From Microbacterium lushaniae (lineage in GTDB: Bacteria; Actinomycetota; Actinomycetes; Actinomycetales; Microbacteriaceae): a DNA stretch of 64,000 nt. A program made the translations under genes and the position numbers. The notes under the pieces were generated by a model. The model saw only the letters and a list, made by a program, of their open reading frames with translations, was not told the DNA's origin and made no database searches. The stretch lies in assembly GCF_008727775.1 (NCBI RefSeq), contig NZ_CP044232.1, forward strand, positions 310,001 to 374,000, read 5' to 3'. This document shows, one piece after another, positions 41,521 to 50,200 of the stretch; within the stretch, counting starts at the first letter, position 1; each line of letters begins with the position of its first letter.

Positions 41521-41586
41521 CGACGGGTCCGTCGGGGCGCCGTTTTTTCGGCCCCGGCCGAAGCATCCCGCTCCTACGCTCGCGGC

Positions 41587-42039
41587 ATGACCGACCACCA
41601 CTACGCCACGACCCTGATGTGGACGGGCGACACCGGGTCCGGGTACGCAGGCTACGGCCGCGCGCACGACGTGGAGTTCGCCGGTGACATCCTCACCCTC
41701 AGCGCGGATGCCGCGTTCCGCGGTGACGCGTCGCTGCCCAACCCGGAGCAGCTCCTGCTCGCCGCGGCGAGCTCGTGCCAGCTCTTGTCGTTCCTCGCCG
41801 TCGCCGCTCGCGCCGGCGTCGCCGTGCTGGCCTACCGCGACGACGCGACGGCGGTGATGCCCGCCGTGCCCGCCCCCATGCGCATCACTCGCATCCACCT
41901 CGCCCCGCACATCCAGGTGCGGGACGCGGATGCTGCGGCGGTGTGCCGGCTGGTCCACGACGCCCACGAGGGATGCTTCGTGGCCAACTCGCTCACGGCG
42001 GACGTCGTCGTGGCGCCTGTCGTGGAGGTCGTGTCGTGA
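41587..42039 (+). CDS. OsmC-family protein
   Basis: 150 residues with the two OsmC cysteines, in AAASSCQLLSFLAVAARAG (about residue 62) and CRLVHDAHEGCFVANSL (about 133). OsmC/Ohr proteins reduce organic hydroperoxides. A TACGCT box about 10 nt before the ATG suggests a leaderless start. Its stop overlaps the GTG of the ACT-domain gene. Confidence 0.87.
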   Translation: MTDHHYATTLMWTGDTGSGYAGYGRAHDVEFAGDILTLSADAAFRGDASLPNPEQLLLAAASSCQLLSFLAVAARAGVAVLAYRDDATAVMPAVPAPMRITRIHLAPHIQVRDADAAAVCRLVHDAHEGCFVANSLTADVVVAPVVEVVS

Positions 42040-42395
42040 ACGACCTCGCGATCGCGGTGACCGACGTCGCGACCGAGGTCGCCCGCATCGGTGCCGTGCT
42101 GGGGGCCGCGGGCATCGGCCTCGAAGGCGGCGGGGTGTGGGCAGGGGAGGCGCACTACCTCGTGGCCGACGGCGCGGAAGCGGTCGCGGCGCTCGAGGCT
42201 GCCGGCGTGCGAGGAGCGCGGGCGACCCCTGCGCTGGTGACACCGCTGCGCGCAGATGTCCCGGGTGAACTCGGTCGCATCATGTCGGCACTGGCGGCCG
42301 CGGGCGTCGTCGTCGGTGCCCAGTACAGTGACCACGACAACCGCAAGGTGCTCGTCGTCGACGACATCGAGCGGGCCCGGGAGGTGCTGGGATGA
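42036..42395 (+). CDS. ACT-domain protein
   Basis: 119 residues with two ACT-like halves: NDLAIAVTDVATEVARIGAV then ALVTPLRADVPGELGRIMSA then VVVGAQYSDHDNRKVLVVDD. ACT domains bind amino acids and allosterically regulate partners. GTG start inside the OsmC stop (GTGA) and ATGA overlap with the next gene, so it is the middle gene of a tightly coupled trio. Ligand and partner unknown. Confidence 0.7.
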   Translation: MNDLAIAVTDVATEVARIGAVLGAAGIGLEGGGVWAGEAHYLVADGAEAVAALEAAGVRGARATPALVTPLRADVPGELGRIMSALAAAGVVVGAQYSDHDNRKVLVVDDIERAREVLG

Positions 42396-43075
42396 GCGAA
42401 CCGCGTGCGTCCGTCGAATCCCTCGGGCAGGCGCTCGCCGAGCCACGTCGGCTGCGCATCCTGCAGGAGCTGCTCGGCGGCGTTCCGCTCCCGGCCGGGG
42501 CGCTCGCGGCACGCATCGGCGTCGCGCCATCCACGGTCAGCGGACATCTCGCCCGCCTGCAGGAGGCGGGGCTCGTGCGGGTCGAGCAGCGAGGCCGTGC
42601 GCGAATGGCGAGCCTCGCCGATCCGATCGTCGCCGAGGCCGTCGAAGCGCTGCTGCGGATGTCGGCGGAGCCGGTCGTCTCGTCCTGGTCGGGCAGTGAC
42701 CGACGGCTCGCGATGCGGCGGGCGCGGTCGTGTTACGACCACCTCGCGGGCGACCTGGGCATCGCGGTGACCGATCACCTGGTTGCGCACGGCTGGGTGG
42801 ACCCCGACGTCGGCGCGGCCACGGCCCCCGTCGACCGCATCGCCCGCGGGCTCGGTCTCACGCTGACGCCGGCCGAGTCGCCGCGACCTCTCGTGCGCGG
42901 CTGCACCGACTGGACCGCCCGCCGTGCCCACCTCGCCGGGCGCCTGGGCGCCGCCATCCTGACCGCGCTGCTGACGGAGGGGTGGCTCACACGCCGCCGC
43001 GACGACCGTTCGCTGCGCACGACGCCACGGGGGGAGGAGGGATTCTCCGCGCTCGGCATCCGGATCCCCGGCTGA
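42392..43075 (+). CDS. ArsR-type HTH transcriptional regulator
   Basis: 227 residues. The winged HTH is LAEPRRLRILQELLGG then ALAARIGVAPSTVSGHLARL (about residues 15-65). The C-terminal 140 residues are unlike simple ArsR sensors and contain cysteines (ARSCYDHLAGDLG, VRGCTDW), in the style of larger HTH_20 regulators with a C-terminal DUF. It closes the OsmC-ACT-regulator operon and may sense peroxide or thiol state through the cysteines (inference). Confidence 0.8.
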   Translation: MSEPRASVESLGQALAEPRRLRILQELLGGVPLPAGALAARIGVAPSTVSGHLARLQEAGLVRVEQRGRARMASLADPIVAEAVEALLRMSAEPVVSSWSGSDRRLAMRRARSCYDHLAGDLGIAVTDHLVAHGWVDPDVGAATAPVDRIARGLGLTLTPAESPRPLVRGCTDWTARRAHLAGRLGAAILTALLTEGWLTRRRDDRSLRTTPRGEEGFSALGIRIPG

Positions 43076-43120
43076 TCCCGGCGCGCCCGCTGCGGAGGCG
43101 TCCGCGTCAGCGACCGGGCG

Positions 43121-43276
43121 TGAGAGTCCCCGGCGGTGCATCCGTAGAATCATCATCGGGGCCGCATCCTTGTCCGCGGCTCCGCCCGCGGTGTCGCCGG
43201 ACCGGTGCGCCGCGTCCGCAGACACGCGCGGCGATCCCTCCGGCGTGTCACGACGATGGCGTCACCCGTGTGACGC
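43121..43276 (+). promoter_or_regulatory. gap promoter and structured leader
   Basis: TAGAAT (43145-43150), with a weak TGAGAG 18 bp upstream, makes a plausible promoter with a leader of about 135 nt. The leader holds CCGCGG-CTCCGC-CCGCGG and the perfect dyad GCGTCAC-CCGT-GTGACGC (43259-43276), which ends 4 nt before the AGGAGA ribosome-binding site. It could modulate translation or bind a regulator. Confidence 0.45.
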
Positions 43277-43292
43277 GGCCAGGAGACCGCAC

Positions 43293-44753
43293 GTGACGAT
43301 CGAGAGCTACAACTCCCACCGCGACACCTGGGCGGCCCAGGAGACGCTCGCCGAGCAGCTGATCCCACGGATCGGGCGGCTGTACCGCGACCACGGCGTG
43401 GTCACCTCCATCCACGGTCAGCGGCTCATCAATCTGTCGGCGACGGGCGTGATCGCCGTGCACGAGCGCGCCGCGCACCTCGGCCATGAGCAGCTGCGGC
43501 TGGAGGAGACCGCGCGGGTTCTCGACGCCCTCCTCGCCGTCGCGCCGCGACCCGCATCGGTGGACGTGGCTCGGCTCGCGAAGGCCTTGCGGGCCGAGGA
43601 TGCCGCGGCCGAGGACGTGCTCGGCGAGCTGCTCGCCGACCTCCCCGCGCGGGGAGCCGATGGCACCGACGTCGTGCTGTACGGTTTCGGCCGCATCGGC
43701 CGCCTCCTCGCCCGCATCCTGATCGCCCACGCGGGCAATGGGCGCGGCCTGCGACTGCGGGCCATCGTCGTGCGTCGCGGCTCGGACAACGACCTGATCA
43801 AACGCGCGAGCCTGCTGCAGCGCGACTCGGTGCACGGCCCGTTCGAGGGATCGGTCACCGTCGATGCGGAGGCGGACGTCCTCATCGCGAACGGGACCCG
43901 CGTCCAGGTGATCTACTCCGACGACCCGGCAAGCGTGGACTACACGGTGTACGGCATCCAGGACGCGATCGTCGTGGACAACACCGGTCGCTGGCGGGAC
44001 GAGGAGGGTCTCTCGCGCCACCTGCAGAGTGCGGGAGTCTCGCGTGTGCTGCTCACCGCTCCCGGCAAGGGAGCGCTGAAGAACATCGTCCATGGCATCA
44101 ATCACGACACGATCACGGCGACGGATCGGATCCTCTCCGCCGCGTCCTGCACGACGAACGCCATCACTCCGGTGCTGAAGGCGATCGACAACGCGTTCGG
44201 GGTGGAGCGCGGGCACGTCGAGACCGTGCATTCGTTCACCAACGACCAGAACCTGATCGACAACTTCCACAAGGGCGACCGCCGGGGTCGGTCGGCCGTG
44301 CTGAACATGGTCATCACCGAGACGGGGGCCGCGACGGCGGTGGCCAAGGCGCTGCCGAAGCTCGCCGGCCGGCTGACCGGTTCCAGCATCCGCGTCCCCA
44401 CGCCGGATGTGTCGCTGGCGATCCTCAACCTGACGCTGGCGAGCCCGGCCACCAAGGAGGGGGTCAACGACTACCTGCGGCGCACGTCGATGCACTCCGA
44501 CCTGAGGCAGCAGATCGACTACGTCGAGTCTCCCGAGGTCGTCTCCACCGACTTCGTCGGTTCGCACCGCGCGGGCATCGTCGACGGCCTCGCCACGATC
44601 GCCGACGGGGTGAACCTGGTGCTGTACGTCTGGTACGACAACGAGTACGGCTACTCGTGCCAGGTGATCCGCGTTCTGGAGGAGATGGCCGGCACCCACC
44701 CGGTCGTCGTGCCGCCGCGCACTGAGGTGCGACGCGAGCTCACCGGCGTCTGA
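43293..44753 (+). CDS. gap: Glyceraldehyde-3-phosphate dehydrogenase with long N-terminal extension
   Basis: 486 residues against about 335 for a usual GAPDH. The NAD-binding fold starts only near residue 127 (VVLYGFGRIGRLLARILIAH), and the catalytic cysteine is Cys286 in SAASCTTNAITP. The end WYDNEYGYSCQVIRVLEEMA is typical. The first about 125 residues (starting TIESYNSHRDTWAAQETLAE) form an extra helical domain seen in a distinct actinobacterial GAPDH subgroup. GTG start with AGGAGA 7 nt upstream. Monocistronic; glycolytic or gluconeogenic direction unknown. Confidence 0.9.
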   Translation: MTIESYNSHRDTWAAQETLAEQLIPRIGRLYRDHGVVTSIHGQRLINLSATGVIAVHERAAHLGHEQLRLEETARVLDALLAVAPRPASVDVARLAKALRAEDAAAEDVLGELLADLPARGADGTDVVLYGFGRIGRLLARILIAHAGNGRGLRLRAIVVRRGSDNDLIKRASLLQRDSVHGPFEGSVTVDAEADVLIANGTRVQVIYSDDPASVDYTVYGIQDAIVVDNTGRWRDEEGLSRHLQSAGVSRVLLTAPGKGALKNIVHGINHDTITATDRILSAASCTTNAITPVLKAIDNAFGVERGHVETVHSFTNDQNLIDNFHKGDRRGRSAVLNMVITETGAATAVAKALPKLAGRLTGSSIRVPTPDVSLAILNLTLASPATKEGVNDYLRRTSMHSDLRQQIDYVESPEVVSTDFVGSHRAGIVDGLATIADGVNLVLYVWYDNEYGYSCQVIRVLEEMAGTHPVVVPPRTEVRRELTGV

Positions 44754-44772
44754 CCGCCTGCGGCGCCGTCGT

Positions 44773-45768
44773 GTGCGCTCGACCGACCAGCCGGCCGTGG
44801 AAGACCGGCTCTTTCGCTGGAGGGTGATCCTGGTGCGCAGTCGACCCGAGGTGAACGCGGGGGATTACGCGAGCTTCCTTCCTCCCGCCCGCAGAGTGTC
44901 ATCGGCATCTTCGAGCACGCAGTGGTGGACCTGGAGAGATCATCGAGTCCATCTGCTTCGACGACCCGATCCCGATGCCCCGGTCCGGATGCTGGTCGTC
45001 CACGGCGCAGGAGCCCACGCGTCGGCTCTGTGGCCCGTCGCGGCCCTGCTGGGCGGCCGCGGGATCGATCTGGCCGCCGTCGACCTTCCCCTCTACGGAC
45101 GGACCGAGACGGCATCCCGTCACGCGGTGACCTATGAGGACTGGGTCGGGATGCTCGTGGATCTCATCGCCGCTGAAGACGATGGCCGCCCCCTCATTCT
45201 CTTCGGCGCCAGTATCGGTGGATTGCTCGCCGTGGAAGCGGCAGCTCGATCGGGCCGCGTCGCCTCCGTCGTCGCCACGTGCCTGCTCGACCCGCGCACC
45301 CGGGATGCGCGGGCGGTGATGACGCGAATGGGCCCACTCGCCCCTCTTCTCATGCCGATGCTCCGGCTGGTTCGCGGACCGATCGCCCGAGTGCCCATCA
45401 AGGTGGCGTGGGTCGCCGACCTCGGCCGCATGGGGCGCGACCCGGGTTTGGGGCGTCTCTGCGCGAGGGACTGTCGCGGGGGAGGAGCGTGGGTGCCGCT
45501 GGGGTTCGTCGCCAGCTACCTGCAGCATCCGCATGCCGAGGCCCGTGCCTCGCGCGTGCCCGTCCATCTGATGCACCCTGAACTGGATGACTGGACGCCC
45601 ATGGCGTTGAGCGAGGACACATTGCGCGGCATGCGGAGTCCGAGCACCACGCGATTGCTGCGAGGGTGCGGCCACTTCCCTCTGGAAGAGCCCGGTCTGC
45701 AGGAGCTCGTGGACGGGGTCGAGGCGGTGGCGGCCGAGGCGGCCGCCGCGTATCCGCACGAGTTCTAG
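44773..45768 (+). CDS. Alpha/beta hydrolase
   Basis: 331 residues. RMLVVHGAGAHASALWPVAA is the oxyanion loop, ILFGASIGGLLAVEAA the nucleophile elbow (GxSxG), and LLRGCGHFPLEEP holds the catalytic His. The GTG start follows the gap stop by 19 bp without a clear ribosome-binding site; a later GTG near 44833 is possible. Substrate unknown. Confidence 0.8.
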   Translation: MRSTDQPAVEDRLFRWRVILVRSRPEVNAGDYASFLPPARRVSSASSSTQWWTWRDHRVHLLRRPDPDAPVRMLVVHGAGAHASALWPVAALLGGRGIDLAAVDLPLYGRTETASRHAVTYEDWVGMLVDLIAAEDDGRPLILFGASIGGLLAVEAAARSGRVASVVATCLLDPRTRDARAVMTRMGPLAPLLMPMLRLVRGPIARVPIKVAWVADLGRMGRDPGLGRLCARDCRGGGAWVPLGFVASYLQHPHAEARASRVPVHLMHPELDDWTPMALSEDTLRGMRSPSTTRLLRGCGHFPLEEPGLQELVDGVEAVAAEAAAAYPHEF

Positions 45769-45877
45769 CAGTTCAGGGCCGCCCGTGCGACAGCGCGCCT
45801 CGCGCCCGCGGACGATCGGTCGGATGCGGCGGACGAGCGGTCGGGTGGCCCTGCAACCGCGCTGGGATCGTGTCGAT

Positions 45878-47083
45878 ATGCCCACGACCGCGCCCATTCC
45901 CCTCGCACCGGCCGGAGTCGCTCAGAAGATGCGCTACGGCGGACTCATCGCCCTGATGATGATGAGCTTCCTGCTCGTCACCGCCGAGTTCCTGCCCAAC
46001 GGGGTGCTCACCGAGATGGCGGCGGGACTCGGCGTCAGCGCCGGTCAGGCTGGTCAGACCGTCACGGTCACGGCTCTGGTGGGCCTTGTCGCCGCGCTCA
46101 CCGTGGGGCTCGTCTTCCCCCGCCTGGATCGCCGTTCCCTGCTGGTGTGGATGGCGATCGCGGCCGCGGTCTCGAACGTGATCGTCGCCGTCGCGCCCAA
46201 CCTCGTGATCGTGCTGGCCGCGCGGTTCTTCCTGGGAGCTGCGATCAGCGCGTTCTGGACGATGTCGATCTCGGTGGCCGCGCGCATCGCCGGTCCCGAG
46301 CGCCTCGGGCGAGCAGTGATGTTCGCGTCTGCCGGAGCATCCCTCGCCACGGTCGCGGGCGTCCCGCTCGGGGTCTTCCTCAGCGGGATCCTGGACTGGC
46401 GCGTCGTCTTCGCGCTCGCCGGCGCTGCCTCCGGGTTGGTGGCGATCGCACTGCGCGCCCTGCTGCCGTCGGTCCCGGCCGCACCGTCGTCGAGCTTGGC
46501 GATCGTCGGCGACACCATCCGGCGACCCGGCGTCGCCCTCGCCCTGGTCGGTCACGTGCTCGTCGTGCTCGGCCACTTCCTCGCCTACACCTACATCCGT
46601 CTCGCTCTCGAACGCGTGCAGGCCGGCCCCGATGGCGCTCCGGTCGACGCGGCGACGATCGTGCTTCTGCTCGCGCTGTTCGGCGCGGGAGGCCTCATCG
46701 GCAACATCGTCATCGGGATGGTGGTGGACCGCTCGTTCGCGCTGTTCGCAGTGCTCGCGCCGGTGCTGATGGCCGGGGCCGTCTTCGCGACACTGCTCCT
46801 GTCCACGTCGGTGGTCGTCGTCGCGGTCGTCGCCTTCGTCTGGGGGTTCTTCTTCGCCTCCTGGCTCATCGTCGTCAACACCTGGGTGGGGCACCGGATG
46901 CCCGACCGACTCGAGGCCGGGGGAAGCCTGGTGGTCGTGGGCTTCCAGCTCGCGATCATGGTCGCCGCCGCGCTCGGGGGATTGCTCGTCGACACCGTCG
47001 GCGTCGAGCTGGTCTATCCGATCGCGGGGACGACCCTCCTGCTCGGGGCGGCCGTCTTCGGCGCGTCCAACCGGGCGCGCTGA
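45878..47083 (+). CDS. MFS transporter (DHA1/AraJ-like)
   Basis: 401 residues, 12 predicted spans. The start of span 1 reads LIALMMMSFLLVTAEFLPNG, similar to sugar-efflux/chloramphenicol-resistance (AraJ, Cmr) pumps with the F.P.G motif. Motif A is weak (FPRLDRRSLL). The 3' end overlaps the convergent AraC gene by 70 nt, so the pair may interfere with each other. Substrate unknown. Confidence 0.87.
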   Translation: MPTTAPIPLAPAGVAQKMRYGGLIALMMMSFLLVTAEFLPNGVLTEMAAGLGVSAGQAGQTVTVTALVGLVAALTVGLVFPRLDRRSLLVWMAIAAAVSNVIVAVAPNLVIVLAARFFLGAAISAFWTMSISVAARIAGPERLGRAVMFASAGASLATVAGVPLGVFLSGILDWRVVFALAGAASGLVAIALRALLPSVPAAPSSSLAIVGDTIRRPGVALALVGHVLVVLGHFLAYTYIRLALERVQAGPDGAPVDAATIVLLLALFGAGGLIGNIVIGMVVDRSFALFAVLAPVLMAGAVFATLLLSTSVVVVAVVAFVWGFFFASWLIVVNTWVGHRMPDRLEAGGSLVVVGFQLAIMVAAALGGLLVDTVGVELVYPIAGTTLLLGAAVFGASNRAR

Positions 47084-48015
47084 CCCTCGGCGTCGGCCGC
47101 CGGCACGGAGAGGACTGGCGCAGGTCGTCTCCGCCACCTCGAAGGAGTGACGCCGGTGTGCCGGCGGAACGCGCGGCTGAATCCCTCGTCGGACCCGTAT
47201 CCCAGTTCGCGGGCGACGGCGGACACCGCCATCCCCTGCTCCAGCAGGCCTTTCGCCGTGCTCATCCGCACCGCCGCGACGTAACTGGCGGGGGAGCGTC
47301 CGAGCGCGCTTCGGAACCGTTCGGCGAACGCCGACCGCGACATCGCGCCCACGCTCGCGAGAAGCTCCACCGTCCAATCCCGGCCGGGCTGATCGTGGAT
47401 CGCCCTGACCACCCGCTCCAGGAAGGGGTCGATCGGCGTCGACGCTCCAGCGGTCGGAGCGGTTGGGGGCTCCGCCCACGCTCGGATGGCCGACAGGAGC
47501 ACCGTGGCGGCCATCAGGCGGCAGATGACGGGATCGCTCGCGCGATCACCGCAGGCACCCGGATCGGTGATCCCCATGCTCGTGGCAAGGGCGGCCGCGG
47601 CCGGCTCGAGGCGAGCGAAACCGGGGATTGCAACCACGTCCGGAAGGACGGCACGGATGCCGGCGGCCGCATCCGCCAGCTGGATGTCGACGATCACGAT
47701 CGAGGCCCCCTGCTCCGACTCCAGCGCGAACGGCCGGGCTCCGAGGGTGAGGATGGCGTCGCCGGCGAGCAGTGCAGACCGGTCGCTGCCGCCCTCAGCG
47801 TCGATCCGCGGGGAAGATCCGGCGTCGAGCCGGCCGGCGAGGACGACCGCGGGATGCACGTGGGCGCTGCCCTCCGCCAGATACACGAGCGTGACCGCGG
47901 CGGGTGGGAAAGGCCGCAAGGCGGCCGGCGCCAGCCACGCGCGGCGCGTGGTGCCCACGTCCAGATGGATGGAGGACAGCAGTTGCGTCAGCCCATCCGA
48001 ATCCACGGTCGCCAT
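47014..48015 (-). CDS. AraC-family regulator with cupin_6 domain
   Basis: 333 residues. The N-terminal cupin-like ligand domain (about 1-190) is followed by two C-terminal HTHs: LLASVGAMSRSAFAERFRSA and ARELGYGSDEGFSRAFRRHT. Such regulators often control the neighbouring efflux gene; here the MFS gene is convergent and overlapping. The ATG before ATVDSDG was chosen as the family-typical start; a longer frame exists upstream. Confidence 0.87.
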   Translation of the reverse strand: MATVDSDGLTQLLSSIHLDVGTTRRAWLAPAALRPFPPAAVTLVYLAEGSAHVHPAVVLAGRLDAGSSPRIDAEGGSDRSALLAGDAILTLGARPFALESEQGASIVIVDIQLADAAAGIRAVLPDVVAIPGFARLEPAAAALATSMGITDPGACGDRASDPVICRLMAATVLLSAIRAWAEPPTAPTAGASTPIDPFLERVVRAIHDQPGRDWTVELLASVGAMSRSAFAERFRSALGRSPASYVAAVRMSTAKGLLEQGMAVSAVARELGYGSDEGFSRAFRRHTGVTPSRWRRRPAPVLSVPAADAEGQRARLDAPKTAAPSRRVVPAIG

Positions 48016-48095
48016 GCGGGCGCCAACGCCTCTTCCGCGGCGGCTATTCCACCGGCGTCGACGGACCGCGCGCCTGTGCGCCACTTCCTGCCGCG

Positions 48096-48178
48096 TGTCA
48101 CCCGGGAGTGACAGGCGGGATGCCGCGGAGCGGGGTGCGCCGGAAGGGCTTCACTCACGGGATGCGGCGCCGTAAACT
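48096..48178 (+). promoter_or_regulatory. Dyad and promoter between araC-type gene and 48214 gene
   Basis: TGTCAC-CCGGGA-GTGACA (48096-48113) is a perfect dyad 80 bp upstream of the leftward AraC gene. For the rightward gene, TTCACT (48150-48155) and TAAACT (48173-48178) with 17-bp spacing form a reasonable sigma-70 promoter. Confidence 0.5.
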
Positions 48179-48213
48179 CAGGGGCGACATCGGGCCGAGA
48201 AGAGAACCTACGC

Positions 48214-48660
48214 ATGCAGAACCCCATTGACGCGGCGGACGTCCTGGCGCTCGAATGGGACGCCGTACTGGCGCACCGCGGCGACGCCTCGACCGTCGCG
48301 CAGGTGAAGGATCGCTTCATCGACCACGGCGTCACGCCCGAGGCGGTCGCGGCGGCACTGCGAGACGGCGGGTCGGGCATCGCGGCGGCGGCAGCGAGCG
48401 GTCGCGAGGACTGGGCTGCTCCGTACGGCGGCTTCTTGGCCGTCGCGCTGATCGCGGCAGAGGTCGCGGCGTATTCGTCCCATCTCGTCGCCCGCGCCTC
48501 CGCCGTCCGATCCGTCGCCGTCGACGCGCTGCTCGAGGACTTCAGTGCGGTATCGGTCGCAGGCGAACTCGGTGTGTCCCGGCAGAAGGTCTACGAGATC
48601 GCACGCGACAGCGCGAAGCGGCGGGCATCGATTGCGAGAGGCCATGACCGACCGTTCTGA
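48214..48660 (+). CDS. Hypothetical protein with C-terminal HTH-like segment
   Basis: 148 residues. The N-terminal half is helical with an Ala-rich hydrophobic stretch (GFLAVALIAAEVAAYSSHLV). The C terminus, VSVAGELGVSRQKVYEIARD, looks like a helix-turn-helix. AGAAGAGAAC precedes the ATG. It overlaps the next gene by 17 nt. No family recognised. Confidence 0.65.
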   Translation: MQNPIDAADVLALEWDAVLAHRGDASTVAQVKDRFIDHGVTPEAVAAALRDGGSGIAAAAASGREDWAAPYGGFLAVALIAAEVAAYSSHLVARASAVRSVAVDALLEDFSAVSVAGELGVSRQKVYEIARDSAKRRASIARGHDRPF

Positions 48661-49357
48661 TGCGCCCGAGCGCGCCGCGGGGGGTCCGCCTCCGCTGCAT
48701 CCTGTGCAGGTGCGGGGTGCGCGGACGGCTTACGCGAAAGCCACGGCACTGCGCATGGCGTCGTCGCCCCACGCGATGATGGCGCTGATGCTCGTGCTGT
48801 GGGCGATCAGCGACAACATCGTGATGCCGGTCCTCGGAGCCGTGGTCGGGCTCGGCATCTGCGCCTACGTCGAACGGCACCACCGCGCCGAAGCCTGGGC
48901 GTTCATCCCCCGGCGGCGACAGCATCCCGGGCGCGACGAGCCGGCGCTGTGGTCGGTGGTCGCGAAGCTCTTCCCGCTGTGCGCACTCGCGTGGGCGCTC
49001 GGGGCCTACGTGTCGGCGCTGGGGGCGCGGGAGGCGGCGACGCTGGCCGGACCGGTCGCCGTCGGCGCGCTGGCGGCACTCGCGCTCGCCGAGCTCGCTG
49101 CGCTCCTGTGGGACCGACTCGCGCCCCGCGAGCGCCGCGTGGATGCAGCGCCCGCCGCAGTGGCCACCGCGTTCGCCTTCGGCTCCGTCCTCGTCCTGGC
49201 CAACGGCATCGCCACGATTCTCGATCGCAGCCGCTGGGAGCAGTCGGGATTCTTGATGGGTGCCGGCGTACTCGTGACTTACGTGACGCTGCTCCTGCTC
49301 GTGCGCCTGGTCCCCCGACGCATCCGGTGCGTGCCGGCCCGGCTACTCCCGACGTAA
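48644..49357 (+). CDS. Membrane protein, function unknown
   Basis: 237 residues with about six spans (MMALMLVLWAISDNIVMPVL, LGALVAALAELAALLWDRL-like region, and VLVTYVTLLLLVRLVP at the end) after a 30-residue cytoplasmic tail. Overlaps the upstream HTH-like gene, implying coupling. No family recognised. Confidence 0.7.
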   Translation: MTDRSDAPERAAGGPPPLHPVQVRGARTAYAKATALRMASSPHAMMALMLVLWAISDNIVMPVLGAVVGLGICAYVERHHRAEAWAFIPRRRQHPGRDEPALWSVVAKLFPLCALAWALGAYVSALGAREAATLAGPVAVGALAALALAELAALLWDRLAPRERRVDAAPAAVATAFAFGSVLVLANGIATILDRSRWEQSGFLMGAGVLVTYVTLLLLVRLVPRRIRCVPARLLPT

Positions 49358-49368
49358 CGGCCGCACGA

Positions 49369-49427
49369 CACCCCAGGGTTGACAGGGCGTGCGGCGCCTG
49401 CCATTCTGTCACCCCAGGGGTTACACC
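49369..49427 (+). promoter_or_regulatory. Promoter flanked by repeated CCCCAGGG boxes
   Basis: CACCCCAGGGTTGACA (49369-49384) and TCACCCCAGGGGTTACAC (49409-49426) are near-identical direct repeats. The first includes TTGACA, with CATTCT 17 bp downstream (49402-49407) as -10. The second lies on the transcript start region. The arrangement suggests a dedicated regulator of the ABC exporter genes. Confidence 0.6.
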
Positions 49428-49449
49428 TGCGCGGTTTCGGGAGGATCAC

Positions 49450-50199
49450 ATGCCAGCGGTTGTCGTCGACGCACTCCGCAAATCGTTCGGAGACGTCAGA
49501 GCGGTAGAAGACGTCGGCTTCGTCGTGACGGAGGGCGAGGTCTTCGGCATCCTCGGACCCAACGGCGCGGGGAAGACCACCACCGTGGAGTGCGTGGCCG
49601 GCGCATTGGCGCCGGACTCCGGTTCGATCCGGGTGCTGGGGGTGGACCCGCGACGCTCGCCACGGTTGGTGAAGGAGCAGGTCGGGTATCAGCTGCAATC
49701 GTCCGCGCTGCCGCCGACCCTCCGCGTCGGCGAAGCCGTCGACCTGTTCGCCGCGTTCTACGACTCTCCGGTGGACACGGCGGAGATCCTGGACCTCGTC
49801 GGGCTGGCCGAGGAGCGTCGGCGCCCCTATGGAAAGCTCTCCGGCGGCCAGCAGCAGCGACTCTCGATCGCCCTCGCGCTGGTGGGCTCGCCCAAGGTCG
49901 CCGTCTTCGACGAGCTCACGACGGGACTCGATCCCATCGGCCGACGGCTGGTCTGGGATCTGGTCGACCGCATCCGCGACGGCGGCGTGACGATCCTTCT
50001 CGTCACGCACTATCTGGACGAGGTCGAGCGGCTGTGCGACCGGGTGGCCGTGATCGACAGGGGGCGGACGGTCTTCGTGGGGACACCCGCCCAGTTGCGG
50101 CAGCGATCGGCGGGTGGTGCGAAAGAGCCGGCCACACTCGAGGACGCCTACGTGCGCCTGCTCGGCGCCGGCCGGTCGGGGCAGAAGGAGGAGAGCTGA
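49450..50199 (+). CDS. ABC exporter ATP-binding protein
   Basis: 249 residues: Walker A GPNGAGKTT (about residue 37), signature LSGGQQQR, Walker B VAVFDELTTGLDP and H-loop THYLDEVE. DrrA/CcmA-like type-2 exporter ATPase. It is followed 1 bp later by its permease. Substrate (drug, lipid or peptide) unknown. Confidence 0.93.
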   Translation: MPAVVVDALRKSFGDVRAVEDVGFVVTEGEVFGILGPNGAGKTTTVECVAGALAPDSGSIRVLGVDPRRSPRLVKEQVGYQLQSSALPPTLRVGEAVDLFAAFYDSPVDTAEILDLVGLAEERRRPYGKLSGGQQQRLSIALALVGSPKVAVFDELTTGLDPIGRRLVWDLVDRIRDGGVTILLVTHYLDEVERLCDRVAVIDRGRTVFVGTPAQLRQRSAGGAKEPATLEDAYVRLLGAGRSGQKEES

Positions 50200-50200
50200 C

